Assembly: GCA_913009205.1 (NCBI GenBank)
Contig: CAJVYC010000007.1
Coordinates: forward strand, 1 to 64,000
Length of the DNA: 64,000 bases
Direction of reading: 5' to 3'
Origin: an uncultured Fluviicola sp.
GTDB taxonomy: Bacteria; Bacteroidota; Bacteroidia; Flavobacteriales_D; Crocinitomicaceae
Shown one piece after another: positions 8,904 through 17,666 of this stretch. The position numbers and the translations under genes were made by a program. How positions within the stretch are numbered: position 1 is the stretch's first letter; the number at the start of each line of letters is the position of its first letter. The notes under the pieces were generated by a model. It was not told the DNA's origin. It ran no database searches and saw only the letters and a list, made by a program, of their open reading frames with translations.

Positions 8904-9595
8904 TATTGAATAACAAGATCTTTGATTATCAGTTCCCCAGCAATTAAGTCTCTGTATACTTCTGCTGAAGTTTCCTTCTTATGTTCCGGTTTAATTACTC
9001 CACCCCAATTTTGACCTTCGATTCGTTCTACACTTTCAAAATTATAGCGCTTTCCATCCCATTTAAACAAACAATTGAAATGAACATTTTCAATTGCCTC
9101 CGACACTTCATCTTCCTGTTTCATCAAGAACCGAATCATTAAATCATCCACCCCTGATTTACTCGAAATGGTTTCAATCAAATTTCCACGGTAACCGTTC
9201 ACTTTTATTAACTCCCCCTTCTCTCTTTCGAAAATAATCAAATGCCTAACAGGTAAGGCAAACTCCTGCCCTTTTAATATAGTCAAGGATTTAATTTGGA
9301 GGCCAAAAAAGTCTTTAACATCTTTTTCCTTATCGAGTTCAAAAATTCGAAAGAAGTTAGGAGAACAAACTGCACAACGGGGGCATTCTGGATCGGCTTT
9401 CTGCATACAGACCCGCAATTCTTTCAATAACTGACTATGTTTTATATTCGTGAAAGCCGTATCAGAAAATAAAGTTTCAAATTCAGTGGCAACTCCTGGA
9501 GTATGCACTTCTTGTTCATCTGTAAATTCATCCTTATTCTCCGCACAAGCGAAAAGAATGAATAGTGCTGAGAAAGTTAATAATGTTATCTTCAT
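8903..9595 (-). CDS. Predicted lipoprotein with a cysteine cluster
   Basis: 230 residues. The signal sequence ends in a lipobox-like FILFAC, so Cys17 is probably lipidated. A compact cluster of four cysteines (C-x7-C-x2-C-x2-C, around residues 68-81) could bind metal or form disulfides. The remainder alternates strands and helices and ends in YRDLIAGELIIKDLVIQ. No known family is recognised. It lies 29 bases after the HMG-CoA-lyase-like gene and overlaps the next lipoprotein gene by one base. Confidence 0.6.
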   Translation of the reverse strand: MKITLLTFSALFILFACAENKDEFTDEQEVHTPGVATEFETLFSDTAFTNIKHSQLLKELRVCMQKADPECPRCAVCSPNFFRIFELDKEKDVKDFFGLQIKSLTILKGQEFALPVRHLIIFEREKGELIKVNGYRGNLIETISSKSGVDDLMIRFLMKQEDEVSEAIENVHFNCLFKWDGKRYNFESVERIEGQNWGGVIKPEHKKETSAEVYRDLIAGELIIKDLVIQ

Positions 9596-9624
9596 TTTTC
9601 TAATAATTCAAAATATCAAATAAG

Positions 9625-10476
9625 TTACGGAAATATACTAATCGCTTTAGAGATGGAGACCTCGAACTTTTTCGTATTCAACCCTGTTTCGATTGCATTT
9701 ACTTCGAACCATAACTTCATTAATTCGGTGGGCATGTTTCCTGTTAAATCATCCGCTGCCATTGGGCAACCACCAAATCCTTTAATGGCCCCGTCAAAAC
9801 GCCTGCATCCTGCCGTGTAAGCCGCCTCAATTAAACTATGGGCATTTTCAGGCATGGTGTGCAAGTGCCCTCCAAACTCAACGTTAGGAAGCGCTGGAAT
9901 CAATGTGCTAAACAAATCAGAAACAATCTCTGGTGTTGCAACTCCAATTGTATCAGACAAAGCCAAGATATTAACATCCAATTTCTCATGAAGTTTCTCA
10001 CACCAGGAAGCCACAATATCAGAGTGCCATTCATCACCGTAAGGGTTTCCGAACCCCATTGAAACATACAGCACTATTTCTTTATCGTTTTTAGCTGCGA
10101 GGTTGCAAATGGACTCTACCCGACTAAAAGATTCTTCGATTGTTGCGTTCGTGTTTCTTTTTTGAAACTCTTCAGAAACAGAAAATGGATATCCTAAATA
10201 TTTTATTCTTTCAAATTGAACAGCGTCGTTTGCACCACGCTCATTCGCGACAATAGCCAACAGTTTACTGTCAGAAGGATTTAATCCCTCTAAAACTTCA
10301 GCCGTATCCTTTAATTGAGGAATGGCCTTAGGAGATACAAAGCTTCCAAAATCAATCGTATCAAAACCGCAATCCAACAATCCATTGATGTAGTCAATCT
10401 TGGTTGCAGTCGGTATGAAGTCATGCAGTCCTTGCATGGCATCCCTGGGACACTCAATAAGTTTCAACTTTTCCAT
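9625..10476 (-). CDS. Hydroxymethylglutaryl-CoA lyase-like protein
   Basis: 283 residues, the usual size for the family, with a TIM-barrel layout. It starts with LKLIECPRDAMQGL, where the HMGL family has the substrate-binding Arg-Asp pair. It also carries FGSFVSPKAIPQ, LALSDTIGVATP, GGHLHTMPENAHS (metal-binding His-x-His) and the lyase signature loop with cysteine, GFGGCPMAADDLTGN. The predicted reaction is cleavage of HMG-CoA to acetyl-CoA and acetoacetate, in leucine or ketone-body degradation. Related aldolases exist, so the exact substrate is inferred. It follows pyrD by 26 bases and is probably co-transcribed with it. Confidence 0.85.
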   Translation of the reverse strand: MEKLKLIECPRDAMQGLHDFIPTATKIDYINGLLDCGFDTIDFGSFVSPKAIPQLKDTAEVLEGLNPSDSKLLAIVANERGANDAVQFERIKYLGYPFSVSEEFQKRNTNATIEESFSRVESICNLAAKNDKEIVLYVSMGFGNPYGDEWHSDIVASWCEKLHEKLDVNILALSDTIGVATPEIVSDLFSTLIPALPNVEFGGHLHTMPENAHSLIEAAYTAGCRRFDGAIKGFGGCPMAADDLTGNMPTELMKLWFEVNAIETGLNTKKFEVSISKAISIFP

Positions 10477-10502
10477 ACTTAAATCTAAGCTTTTAAAAGG
10501 AG

Positions 10503-11534
10503 CTACAAGCGAGCTATCAATGCTTTATTTATATCCTTCACTAACTTTGGTCCTTCGTATATAAATCCTGTGTACAATTGAACCAAATCAGCTCCCGCAT
10601 CTAATTTCTCAAGTGCACCTTCAGCAGAATGAATCCCACCAACACCAATGATTGGAAAGGCTTTATTCGACTTTGTCGAAAGGTACTTTATCACTTCCGT
10701 CGATCTTGACCCAACAGGTTTTCCAGAAAGTCCACCTGCTCCAATTTCTTTAATGCGTTCATTCGATGTCTTTAAATTTTCTCTAGAAATTGTTGTATTC
10801 GTTGCAATAATTCCATCCAAAGAGACATCAGCCACAATTTCGATGATGTCGTCCAATTGATTGTCCGTTAAGTCTGGAGCAATTTTTAAGAGAATAGGCT
10901 TGCGCTTCGGTTTCGTTGAGTTTAATTCTTGTAAAGTTTTTAACAATTTAGTTAACGGCTCTTTTCCCTGAAGTTCACGCAAGTTGGGCGTGTTTGGAGA
11001 TGATACGTTAACTGCGAAATAGTCTACATAATCAAAAAGCGCATTAAAGGTCTTAACGTAATCACTTGTAGCGTCTTCGTTAGGTGTCACCTTATTCTTT
11101 CCGATGTTTCCCCCAATAATAATTTTGGTTTTCCTCTTTCTTAGATTCTCAATGGCATTCTCAACACCGTTGTTATTGAAACCCATACGATTGATAATCG
11201 CAGCATCTTCTTTAAGTCTAAAAAGACGTGGCTTCTCATTGCCCAATTGTCCTTTTGGAGTAACAGTTCCAACTTCAATGAAACCAAAGCCACAGTAGGC
11301 CAAATCATCATACATCGATGCATTCTTATCGAATCCCGCAGCGAGGCCAACTGGGTTTTCAAAGTCAATTCCAAACAAAGTCTTTTTCAAACGCTTGTCT
11401 TCCACTCTAAACAATTTAGTCCAAACAAATTTAGCCCCAGGAATGGAGAGGTTGATTCGGATGAGTTTGGCTGTGATGTTATGAATCTTTTCTGGATCAA
11501 AAAGGAAAAGAAAGGATCGAAGTAACTTGTACAT
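10503..11534 (-). CDS. pyrD: Dihydroorotate dehydrogenase (quinone), class 2
   Basis: 343 residues, full length for the class 2 enzyme. It oxidises dihydroorotate to orotate in pyrimidine synthesis and passes electrons to membrane quinone. Visible features are the N-terminal membrane-associating helices, [17 protein letters not shown] and [24 protein letters not shown], the class 2 active-site serine region [37 protein letters not shown] and the FMN-phosphate loop [15 protein letters not shown] -7 element sits 14 bases upstream of the ATG. It leads a four-gene unit with the lyase and two lipoproteins. Confidence 0.95.
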   Translation of the reverse strand: MYKLLRSFLFLFDPEKIHNITAKLIRINLSIPGAKFVWTKLFRVEDKRLKKTLFGIDFENPVGLAAGFDKNASMYDDLAYCGFGFIEVGTVTPKGQLGNEKPRLFRLKEDAAIINRMGFNNNGVENAIENLRKRKTKIIIGGNIGKNKVTPNEDATSDYVKTFNALFDYVDYFAVNVSSPNTPNLRELQGKEPLTKLLKTLQELNSTKPKRKPILLKIAPDLTDNQLDDIIEIVADVSLDGIIATNTTISRENLKTSNERIKEIGAGGLSGKPVGSRSTEVIKYLSTKSNKAFPIIGVGGIHSAEGALEKLDAGADLVQLYTGFIYEGPKLVKDINKALIARL

Positions 11535-11548
11535 AATTGTTGTTTACG

Positions 11549-11578
11549 CAAAGGTACAAACGACAACGAGGTGACCAA
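11549..11578 (-). promoter_or_regulatory. Bacteroidota-type promoter of pyrD
   Basis: On the minus strand a TTG (complement of 11576-11578) is followed after 19 bases by TACCTTTG (11549-11556), matching the TTG-N19-TAnnTTTG consensus. The leader to the pyrD ATG is about 14 bases. The -33 end lies inside the hairpin that follows the upstream barrel gene, so terminator and promoter overlap. Confidence 0.6.
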
Positions 11579-11590
11579 AGCCACCTCGTT
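11565..11590 (-). terminator. Hairpin after the DUF6089-like gene
   Basis: A perfect 9-bp stem (AACGAGGTG / CACCTCGTT) with an 8-base loop lies 31 bases after the stop of the barrel gene. Only a weak T tract (TTGTCGTTTG) follows, so termination may be partial. Confidence 0.5.
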
Positions 11591-11621
11591 ATTATCTTTC
11601 AAGAAAATATTAACAATTCGA

Positions 11622-12569
11622 TTAGAACTTATAACGTCCTTTCCATTTGTTTATACTTCGCGATTTCGCGTAATCTTTATAAGTAACATTTCTAGCTATG
11701 GTTAAGTTCAAGTAGAAATAAGCGTCGTTTTCCTTGTCACCTCTTTGTTGTCCAGTAGCAAACCAATTTACGTTTTGCGTTGCAGGGTTTGAAAGAAATG
11801 CAGCATCTGGTCCAATTTCCGAAGCAAGAATTGCTTGATCGTAATAAGATGTACTAACATCATCAATGTAATCTGAGAACGTTTTAACATAAGTTGCTTC
11901 GATTCCAATTCTCCACATTCTCCCAAGTCCCATTCTCGCTCCAATTCCGAAAGGAATTGTTGCAGTTACACCAAGTACTTCACTAGGTCCACCATCTAAA
12001 CCCTGTCCCTCAGTTGATAATGGCCTCAATGCAACCCATTCACCATTTAGTTGAGCTTTCGGGTTAAAGTAGCTTACTCCTGCTCCAGTAAATAAATAAA
12101 CTTGTTCGTTGTGACTCCCTCTTTTTTTTCTGTGAGAACCAAGTGAAAATCTATTACCGAATTTTTCATTCGCCAAAACAATAATTTCAATTCTTTGTTG
12201 AAGTTCAAAAATCATTGAGCGGAAATGTAAATTTCTTGATTCACGAATGATTTCGTTTGTAAATGCATCATTACCTCGAACCATACCAATATTCAATGAA
12301 GTTGTTGTCGCCCAATAAGGATGAAATCTAAAGCGGTATCCTATCATCCCTCCAATTGAAGTTGACGGCCAATCTAAATCTTTTAAACTGTAATCCGTAC
12401 CTATTTGATCATTACCGCCTAAATCACCTAAAAATTGAGTCGCACCAATACCAAACATGATCTCTTTTTTATTTAGAGACCAGTTTCTTTGGGTATTAAA
12501 ATTAGTGTGCTGAGCAAACGTCGATGACGAAGCTAGTAATAGTAGTAATAGAAAAGTTAATGTTTTCAT
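11622..12569 (-). CDS. DUF6089-like outer-membrane beta-barrel protein
   Basis: 315 residues with a signal peptide (about 1-19, ends TFAQ). The pattern is that of the DUF6089 barrel family: FLGDLGG, a GYRFRFHPYWATTTSLNIG strand pair, RNLHFRSMIFELQQRIEI, YLFTGAGVSYFNPKA, LRPLSTEGQGLDGGPSE, IPFGIGARMGL and TFSDYIDDVSTSYYD, with an aromatic C-terminal end (GRYKF). The T9SS component PorG belongs to the same broad family, but this protein is longer and I cannot equate them. It lies downstream of the sigma factor and its membrane partner with a 150-base gap, so it might be their target. Confidence 0.75.
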   Translation of the reverse strand: MKTLTFLLLLLLASSSTFAQHTNFNTQRNWSLNKKEIMFGIGATQFLGDLGGNDQIGTDYSLKDLDWPSTSIGGMIGYRFRFHPYWATTTSLNIGMVRGNDAFTNEIIRESRNLHFRSMIFELQQRIEIIVLANEKFGNRFSLGSHRKKRGSHNEQVYLFTGAGVSYFNPKAQLNGEWVALRPLSTEGQGLDGGPSEVLGVTATIPFGIGARMGLGRMWRIGIEATYVKTFSDYIDDVSTSYYDQAILASEIGPDAAFLSNPATQNVNWFATGQQRGDKENDAYFYLNLTIARNVTYKDYAKSRSINKWKGRYKF

Positions 12570-12719
12570 TCTAACTTTGTTATATGGATTAAACCATAGT
12601 TTACTTACGAAAGTATGGATGTTTTTCTATAAATGCAATAAATCGCCCCCTTCTTTTTATTAAAGGTGAATTGTTGATTAACATATTTGTATTACGTACG
12701 AATAATTAAACGTACTGTC

Positions 12720-13460
12720 TTAAAGGACTGGAACCAAAGAGAAATTGCCAAATGCCACAGCTTTTCCAGTATTTTTATTGTACCCTTTTACGTTTCTGAA
12801 ATCAATCTCAATTTGCTCTCCACAATTGCGTAATTCATTACAAACTCCTAATGGAATTTTACCACCTCTCATTTTAAATGTAACATCTTGTGTACAAGAC
12901 ATATAATGAATTGTGTATTCTACGATTGCAATGTCTTTATTCACTTGAATTCCAGCTGGATCGCAAAAATCTACGAATGCAATAGCTCCACCAAATACAC
13001 CAGCTATATGCGGTTGCGTAATCTTTGGAGTTTCACGGATTAGAGAAGGCTTCTCAACTACTCTTCTTTCAACAGTTGGTGGTTTCTCTGTGATAGGCGC
13101 TGGCTTTTCAATCGTTGATTTCGCAAGAACACGTTCAACTTCAGGAACGTCTTCTTCTTGATCACTTAGATCGGCGGCAAGAACTGCGTTCTTTTCAGGG
13201 GGTTCTTGTTCTAATAGAGTTTCATTTTTGACGTCTGCAGAAGCAATCATTTCTTTATCATCATCGGCCGATGTCAAGGACACGGCGATGAAAACCATTG
13301 CTACTGCAGCCATGCCTACAGCTCCATAAAACCAGGTCTGCTTGAAGACTGGAGGTTTTAATTTTTTAAATCCATTCTTTACCTTATTAAAATCTTGTTT
13401 TGAGTTGATGTACTCTGAATTAATAGGTTTACGATCTAAAATGGTATTAATTTTTTCCAT
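12720..13460 (-). CDS. Single-span membrane protein, probable partner/anti-sigma of the adjacent ECF sigma
   Basis: 246 residues. The first about 42 residues are charged and cytoplasmic (KINTILDRKPINSEYINSK). One membrane span follows at about 43-62 (FYGAVGMAAVAMVFIAVSL), then an acidic and proline-rich linker (about 65-145, with repeated EKP/VE motifs). A compact C-terminal domain holds four or five cysteines (DFCDPAG, HYMSC, GVCNELRNCG). The layout fits a membrane anti-sigma factor with a periplasmic sensor. It lies 8 bases after the sigma factor gene. The C-terminal domain is not one I recognise, and anti-sigma activity is inferred from position and topology only. Confidence 0.6.
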   Translation of the reverse strand: MEKINTILDRKPINSEYINSKQDFNKVKNGFKKLKPPVFKQTWFYGAVGMAAVAMVFIAVSLTSADDDKEMIASADVKNETLLEQEPPEKNAVLAADLSDQEEDVPEVERVLAKSTIEKPAPITEKPPTVERRVVEKPSLIRETPKITQPHIAGVFGGAIAFVDFCDPAGIQVNKDIAIVEYTIHYMSCTQDVTFKMRGGKIPLGVCNELRNCGEQIEIDFRNVKGYNKNTGKAVAFGNFSLVPVL

Positions 13461-13468
13461 TTCTAATA

Positions 13469-14035
13469 TTATTTCATAAATAGTTTCTTAAGTCGTTCTA
13501 AGGCTCTAAATGTCCTAACCTTAGCATTGTTTTCTGTTATTTCTACGATCTCTCCAATTTCACGATACGATCGTTTTTCAAAATACCTCATTTCAATCAA
13601 TTGTAAATCGTCATCTTTTAATAATGATAGACAACGAAATAACTTTTTCTTATTTCCAGAAGAGTCATCTTCTTCCATTTCTTCAATCATTTCAAAAAGA
13701 TGCATGCTTTCAACACTCACAGTCTTTCTCGCCTTTCGATCACGGAACGCCTGGTAGAGCTCGCTTTTCGCAATTCGATAAAGCCAAGATGAAAACGGTA
13801 CACCGCGGTACTCATACTTATGAAGGTTTTTCATGGCCTTAATAAATACTTGAGAAGTTACGTCAAAAGCCAAATCTTCATCATCCATCCTTTGATAGAT
13901 ATATCGAAATATCTGTTCATGATATTTCGTATACAGTGGGCCGAATCGCTCCGGATCCTCTTTTGCCCGCCTTATTAACATCATTTCGTCTTGAAGACGA
14001 TCGTCTGTTTGGTGGTAAACTGGGTTCACTGCCAT
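13469..14035 (-). CDS. ECF-type RNA polymerase sigma factor
   Basis: 188 residues, typical for group 4 sigma factors. Region 2 lies at about 30-95: RFGPLYTKYHEQIFRYIYQR, then DLAFDVTSQVFIKAMKNLH and FSSWLYRIAKSELYQAFRD, for -10 recognition and core binding. Region 4 lies at about 130-186 (LLKDDDLQLIEMRYFEKRSY, REIGEIVEITENNAKVRTFR) with a helix-turn-helix. It is followed closely by a membrane protein with the topology of an anti-sigma factor. No -7 element of the housekeeping type is obvious upstream, so it may be autoregulated. Confidence 0.9.
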   Translation of the reverse strand: MAVNPVYHQTDDRLQDEMMLIRRAKEDPERFGPLYTKYHEQIFRYIYQRMDDEDLAFDVTSQVFIKAMKNLHKYEYRGVPFSSWLYRIAKSELYQAFRDRKARKTVSVESMHLFEMIEEMEEDDSSGNKKKLFRCLSLLKDDDLQLIEMRYFEKRSYREIGEIVEITENNAKVRTFRALERLKKLFMK

Positions 14036-14231
14036 GTTTTCTGGTTTTATAGTTCTAGTTCTTATACAAAGCTTGCAGACTTTATACGTGAACTATAACT
14101 GTTAATAATTGATTTGGTTACAGTCATAACGCAAAAAGCTCTCCATTATTATGCGTACACAACGAAACCGATCTTCGTCTAACTATTCACTCCATGACGA
14201 CAATGACTTAAAGGCCTGTTTATCAATAACA

Positions 14232-15224
14232 TTAATTCAAATTCAATAAAAATGTGGTGTCGGTTACTGTTTTTAAGAAATCAATTATTTTTTGCTCTTC
14301 TTCAGGAGTTAATTTACTGATCTGAATCCGTTTGTCCTTATTTGGATGCCATTTAAAGCTCCTCGTGTGTGACTGAATAACATCGCTTAAACTTTGCGCA
14401 GATCCGTCATGAAAATAAGGTGCGGTCAATTCAATATTTCTCAAAGTTGGTGTTTTAAATCTCCCCATATCTATTGAGTCATGGGTAACTCTAAACCTTC
14501 CTTGATCCCCTCCATAATCAATATAGAGACCAACATTATATGGTAAATAGTCAGTAAGATTAGGTAACTGATGACATTTAATACAATCCAATTCATTGAA
14601 CTTCGACCACCCTTCTAATTGTGCTTCATTCAATAGGCTTGAATCTCCACTAGCCAGAAATTGATCAAACAACGAATTCTTAGAAACCAAAGTCTTTTGG
14701 AAAGCTGCCAATGATTTCGTTAATACTGATGCGTCAAATTCTTTATTGAAAATCTCCTTCGAACTTTTGTTGTACTCGGGAATGGCGCGCAGTTTTCTTA
14801 TAAGGTCTCCCATTCGTATATTCATTTCCGTATGGTCTTGAATTGGCACAATGGCTTGCTCTTCAAGTGTTTTTATCTCTGCATCGAACATGAATGAAGT
14901 TGCTTCAACAACATTTAACAAAGTTGGAGTATTTCTAAAGCTCAACCTTCCTTCTACTCCTGCAGAAAATTTCTTACCATCTGTAAAGGCTAGTTTGGGG
15001 TTGTGGCAACTAACACAGGAAATTGTGTTATCTCCAGATAAACGCTTATCGAAGAATAGTTTACGTCCAAGTTCAGCTTTAGAATTGTCCTTAACAATTG
15101 GAACCGCTTTCGATCTCATGATTGACTTCACATTCGATGACCACCAAAAGAGCAGAACGACAGATCCAAGAATTGTAGCTACTAGAATTAACGAAAGATA
15201 CTTGCTGGGTTTGCGCGATGGCAT
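14232..15224 (-). CDS. Di-heme cytochrome c peroxidase (CcpA/MauG family)
   Basis: 330 residues. An N-terminal membrane anchor or signal (about 12-29, LILVATILGSVVLLFWWS) places it in the periplasm. Two c-type heme sites are visible: CVSCH (about residue 70) and CIKCH (about 215). LGRKLFFDKRLSGDNTISC and APYFHDGSAQSLSDVI are family hallmarks. The expected reaction is reduction of hydrogen peroxide with electrons from cytochrome c, although MauG-like members oxidise other substrates. It starts two bases after the methyltransferase gene, so they share a transcript. Confidence 0.9.
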   Translation of the reverse strand: MPSRKPSKYLSLILVATILGSVVLLFWWSSNVKSIMRSKAVPIVKDNSKAELGRKLFFDKRLSGDNTISCVSCHNPKLAFTDGKKFSAGVEGRLSFRNTPTLLNVVEATSFMFDAEIKTLEEQAIVPIQDHTEMNIRMGDLIRKLRAIPEYNKSSKEIFNKEFDASVLTKSLAAFQKTLVSKNSLFDQFLASGDSSLLNEAQLEGWSKFNELDCIKCHQLPNLTDYLPYNVGLYIDYGGDQGRFRVTHDSIDMGRFKTPTLRNIELTAPYFHDGSAQSLSDVIQSHTRSFKWHPNKDKRIQISKLTPEEEQKIIDFLKTVTDTTFLLNLN

Positions 15225-15226
15225 AT

Positions 15227-16003
15227 TTAATTCTTTCTAGCAATATACAATTTCTCCTTTTTATTTAATCGAAAACGACTGTATTGCTCTACTGAGTAAT
15301 GTTGATTTGCGTCGAAGGACTCAACTTCAAAGCCAGCTTTTTCAAGCCATTGTGGGTAATCATTACCGAATAACCGAACGTGATCGTATTGTCCAAAATG
15401 CTCTTCTCTGGCCTCAGGAGTTGTAATTGTCGAATCTTCGAGAGTCACCTCGCGTGTGTAATCTTGTGGAACTTGTATAATAGCCCAACCGCCTGACTTC
15501 ATTACACGGTACAATTCTTTCATGCATTGCAAAGGATCATCAACGTGCTCCATAACATGATTACAAAAAACGACTTCAAACCGATTGTCTTCCATTGGAA
15601 TATCATGTAAATCAAAATGCATGTCAGCGATAGGTGAAAGTAAGTCTCCAGTTAAATAATTCAAATTATTTTGTCCTTGAAAACGTTTATGAAAGCACTG
15701 CTCTGGAGCAATATGAAGAACGTCAAGTCGATTCGTTGAAGTGAAAAAGTTGGAATGCTCAGTTAAATACAACCACATTAATCGATGGCGTTCTAGGGTT
15801 AAGTCATAAGGACAAAGAACATTTTCCCTATGCCCTTTACCATATCCGTAGGAAAGAAATTTAGAGAATGACTTTTCACAAACTGGACATTCTACATTAT
15901 CACCTCTATAAAAAGTTGGAGCAACCGCCTTGAAAACATAACTCATTCGAATGAGGATTGGCCTAGGTAATTTATTCAGTAAGAATTTGTACAGTTTTTT
16001 CAT
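15227..16003 (-). CDS. Class I SAM-dependent methyltransferase with a zinc-ribbon-like segment
   Basis: 258 residues from the ATG at 16003 (MKKLYKFLLNKLPRP). A start 13 codons further up exists but would place translation upstream of the -7 element at 16022-16029, so 16003 is preferred. Residues about 40-75 hold CPVC and a third cysteine in the LCPYDLT segment, as in rubredoxin-like ribbons. The methyltransferase part follows: LDVLHIAPEQ, LTGDLLSPIADMHFDLHDIP, FEVVFCNHVMEHVDDPLQCM and ELYRVMKSGGWAIIQVPQ. The acceptor is unknown. It is co-transcribed with the peroxidase. Confidence 0.8.
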   Translation of the reverse strand: MKKLYKFLLNKLPRPILIRMSYVFKAVAPTFYRGDNVECPVCEKSFSKFLSYGYGKGHRENVLCPYDLTLERHRLMWLYLTEHSNFFTSTNRLDVLHIAPEQCFHKRFQGQNNLNYLTGDLLSPIADMHFDLHDIPMEDNRFEVVFCNHVMEHVDDPLQCMKELYRVMKSGGWAIIQVPQDYTREVTLEDSTITTPEAREEHFGQYDHVRLFGNDYPQWLEKAGFEVESFDANQHYSVEQYSRFRLNKKEKLYIARKN

Positions 16004-16021
16004 TGATCTCAAATTGAGCGA

Positions 16022-16029
16022 CAAAAGTA
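16022..16029 (-). promoter_or_regulatory. -7 element TACTTTTG of the methyltransferase-peroxidase unit
   Basis: Minus-strand TACTTTTG lies 18 bases upstream of the ATG at 16003 and downstream of the alternative start at 16042. It therefore decides the start site. No clear -33 TTG was assigned. Confidence 0.5.
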
Positions 16030-16215
16030 AGAAAAAGCGCAAGTTACCGAGGCGAAATCCAAGCGAATAATAATTAACCGAAGGCTAAACATTTCAATTT
16101 CAATGAAACATAAAGTCTTTAAAGGAAAAGTATGATTGGTTTCATTAAAAGATCTCTGTTCGAAAGTTAATTGGACAAAAATGAATGCAATTGACAGAAT
16201 TCTTAATTTAGTATT

Positions 16216-17223
16216 GTGAAATTATTTTTAGTCATATTAACTCTTTTTTGTTGCTCTAGTGCAAATTCTCAAGTAGATGATTCGCTGGCGTATAAACTTT
16301 ACAAGGACAATGTTGTTCTTTACAGTGACCTAGGTTACAGCTCATCTCCCTTTTCAATTAAGGATAACTTCTTAGGAGGATATAAAAAAATAAAATTTAA
16401 ACACAATCAGAAAGTAATTTTAGGATTTGGAGCTGCTTACAAGTGGTTTGCGCTTCGGATAGGTTTTGCACTGCCCCAAACGTTAAGGCCTGCTGGTAAA
16501 TTTGGTAACCCTAATTATTTTGACTTGGGAGTTTCGTTTACAGTTAAGAAAAGATATTGGGACATTAATCTTCGTAATTATTTGGGCTATGCAATTCAAG
16601 ATGCAAATCGCTGGGACGACTCGCTCACAACATTAAAACCAAATGCCATTGAGCCTGGGCTATTAAATTTTGACTTTTCTATCAATTCATGGTTTTTTAA
16701 ATCAGATCAGTTTAGAATGCAGTCTGTTTTTGGACGTGTTGGTGAATTCAAACGAACCATCGGAACGTGGTATTTTAAAAGTACTTTGAACCTATTCGGT
16801 GTCGGCAATGGCCTCGATCCTATCGTTCCCCTTGAATTGATTGATACAACAGAAACAAAATCATCTGCAAATTTAATTGCGACTCTTGATATCGGTTTCG
16901 TTCCAGGTTATGCATACGTTTACCGCCAAGGTTTTTGGCAAGCTTCTGTTTTCGCAGGGCTTGGCGGAGTTGTTCAATCTAAATTTGTGAGTGCAAATGG
17001 AATTACAAGAGGGCTTTTAGGATTGGCTCCTAGAGTTGACTTTCGCTTTGTTGCGGGATATTCTGAACCGAAGTATTTCTTTTGGCTAACTACTGAATTT
17101 GACATAAAATCAGTGTCACATCGAGAGTTAAAATACGGGGGTACTTATCACCTTGTTCGTTTGGTTGGTGGTGTGCGTTTGGATAAAAAAGAAAAATCGA
17201 AAAAAGGTAATAATAAGATTTAA
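16216..17223 (+). CDS. DUF4421-like outer-membrane protein
   Basis: 335 residues starting at GTG; signal peptide about 1-19 (ends ANSQ). Alternating strands typical of an outer-membrane barrel follow: KVILGFGAAYKWFALRIGFA, YFDLGVSFTVKKRYWDINLR, a long LNFDFSINSWFFKSDQFRM strand, GRVGEFKRTIGTWYFKSTL, IGFVPGYAYVYRQGFWQASV and YHLVRLVGGVRLD. The pattern and length fit the DUF4421 family of Bacteroidota. The function is unknown; it is probably an integral outer-membrane protein. Its stop overlaps by four bases the stop of the convergent Fe-S operon. No upstream ATG is in frame near the signal peptide, so GTG is the likely start. Confidence 0.7.
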   Translation: MKLFLVILTLFCCSSANSQVDDSLAYKLYKDNVVLYSDLGYSSSPFSIKDNFLGGYKKIKFKHNQKVILGFGAAYKWFALRIGFALPQTLRPAGKFGNPNYFDLGVSFTVKKRYWDINLRNYLGYAIQDANRWDDSLTTLKPNAIEPGLLNFDFSINSWFFKSDQFRMQSVFGRVGEFKRTIGTWYFKSTLNLFGVGNGLDPIVPLELIDTTETKSSANLIATLDIGFVPGYAYVYRQGFWQASVFAGLGGVVQSKFVSANGITRGLLGLAPRVDFRFVAGYSEPKYFFWLTTEFDIKSVSHRELKYGGTYHLVRLVGGVRLDKKEKSKKGNNKI

Positions 17224-17666
17224 ACAAAAGGGCTTTCGCTTACTGGAATCAACCAACTAGAATTCAACTCGGACAGGCTTGTAATCATTGGATTGTAAAC
17301 TTTCGCGTTCTTGTGATGCTTTAAGTCAGAAATATGAATGGTTTCCATTTTGTCGTCATTTTCAATAACCATATCCATTCTATTGAAGAAGTTTACGCCC
17401 AATTCAGAACCCAAGTTCTTTATGAAGTGCACGGAAGTGTCAATAGAACAACCGGATGCGTTCACTTGAGATTCATCTACAGAAAGAATTACGAAACGAG
17501 ATTTATGAACGGTTCCGTTTCCAACCAACTTGGCTCCATGTGCAGCCCATTCAGGAATGAACACGGCTAAAGAATCATTAATGAAATTAACTTCGGTTGC
17601 GTCAAAGTCACGACTAGATGCGTATACCCAGACTTTGCTGTTGGGGTTGAGTTCAGGAAAAAACAT
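17220..17666 (-). CDS. Small conserved protein at the end of the Fe-S operon (often misnamed ABC transporter ATPase)
   Basis: 148 residues, soluble. It matches a short Bacteroidota family with N-terminal KVWVYASSRDFDATEV, WAAHGAKLVGNGTVHKSRFV, the conserved SGCSIDTSVHFIKNLGSELG and C-terminal SWLIPVSESPFV. Databases often label this family an ABC transporter ATPase, but there is no Walker A or B motif, so the name is not supported. The start overlaps the stop of the CCG Fe-S protein by one base (TAATG), which implies coupled translation and a role connected with that protein. Confidence 0.7.
   Translation of the reverse strand: MFFPELNPNSKVWVYASSRDFDATEVNFINDSLAVFIPEWAAHGAKLVGNGTVHKSRFVILSVDESQVNASGCSIDTSVHFIKNLGSELGVNFFNRMDMVIENDDKMETIHISDLKHHKNAKVYNPMITSLSELNSSWLIPVSESPFV

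Noticed and set aside
17220-17666. ABC transporter ATPase for the small protein at the end of the Fe-S operon
   Set aside because: No Walker A, signature or Walker B motif is present, so the family name used in databases is not supported by sequence.
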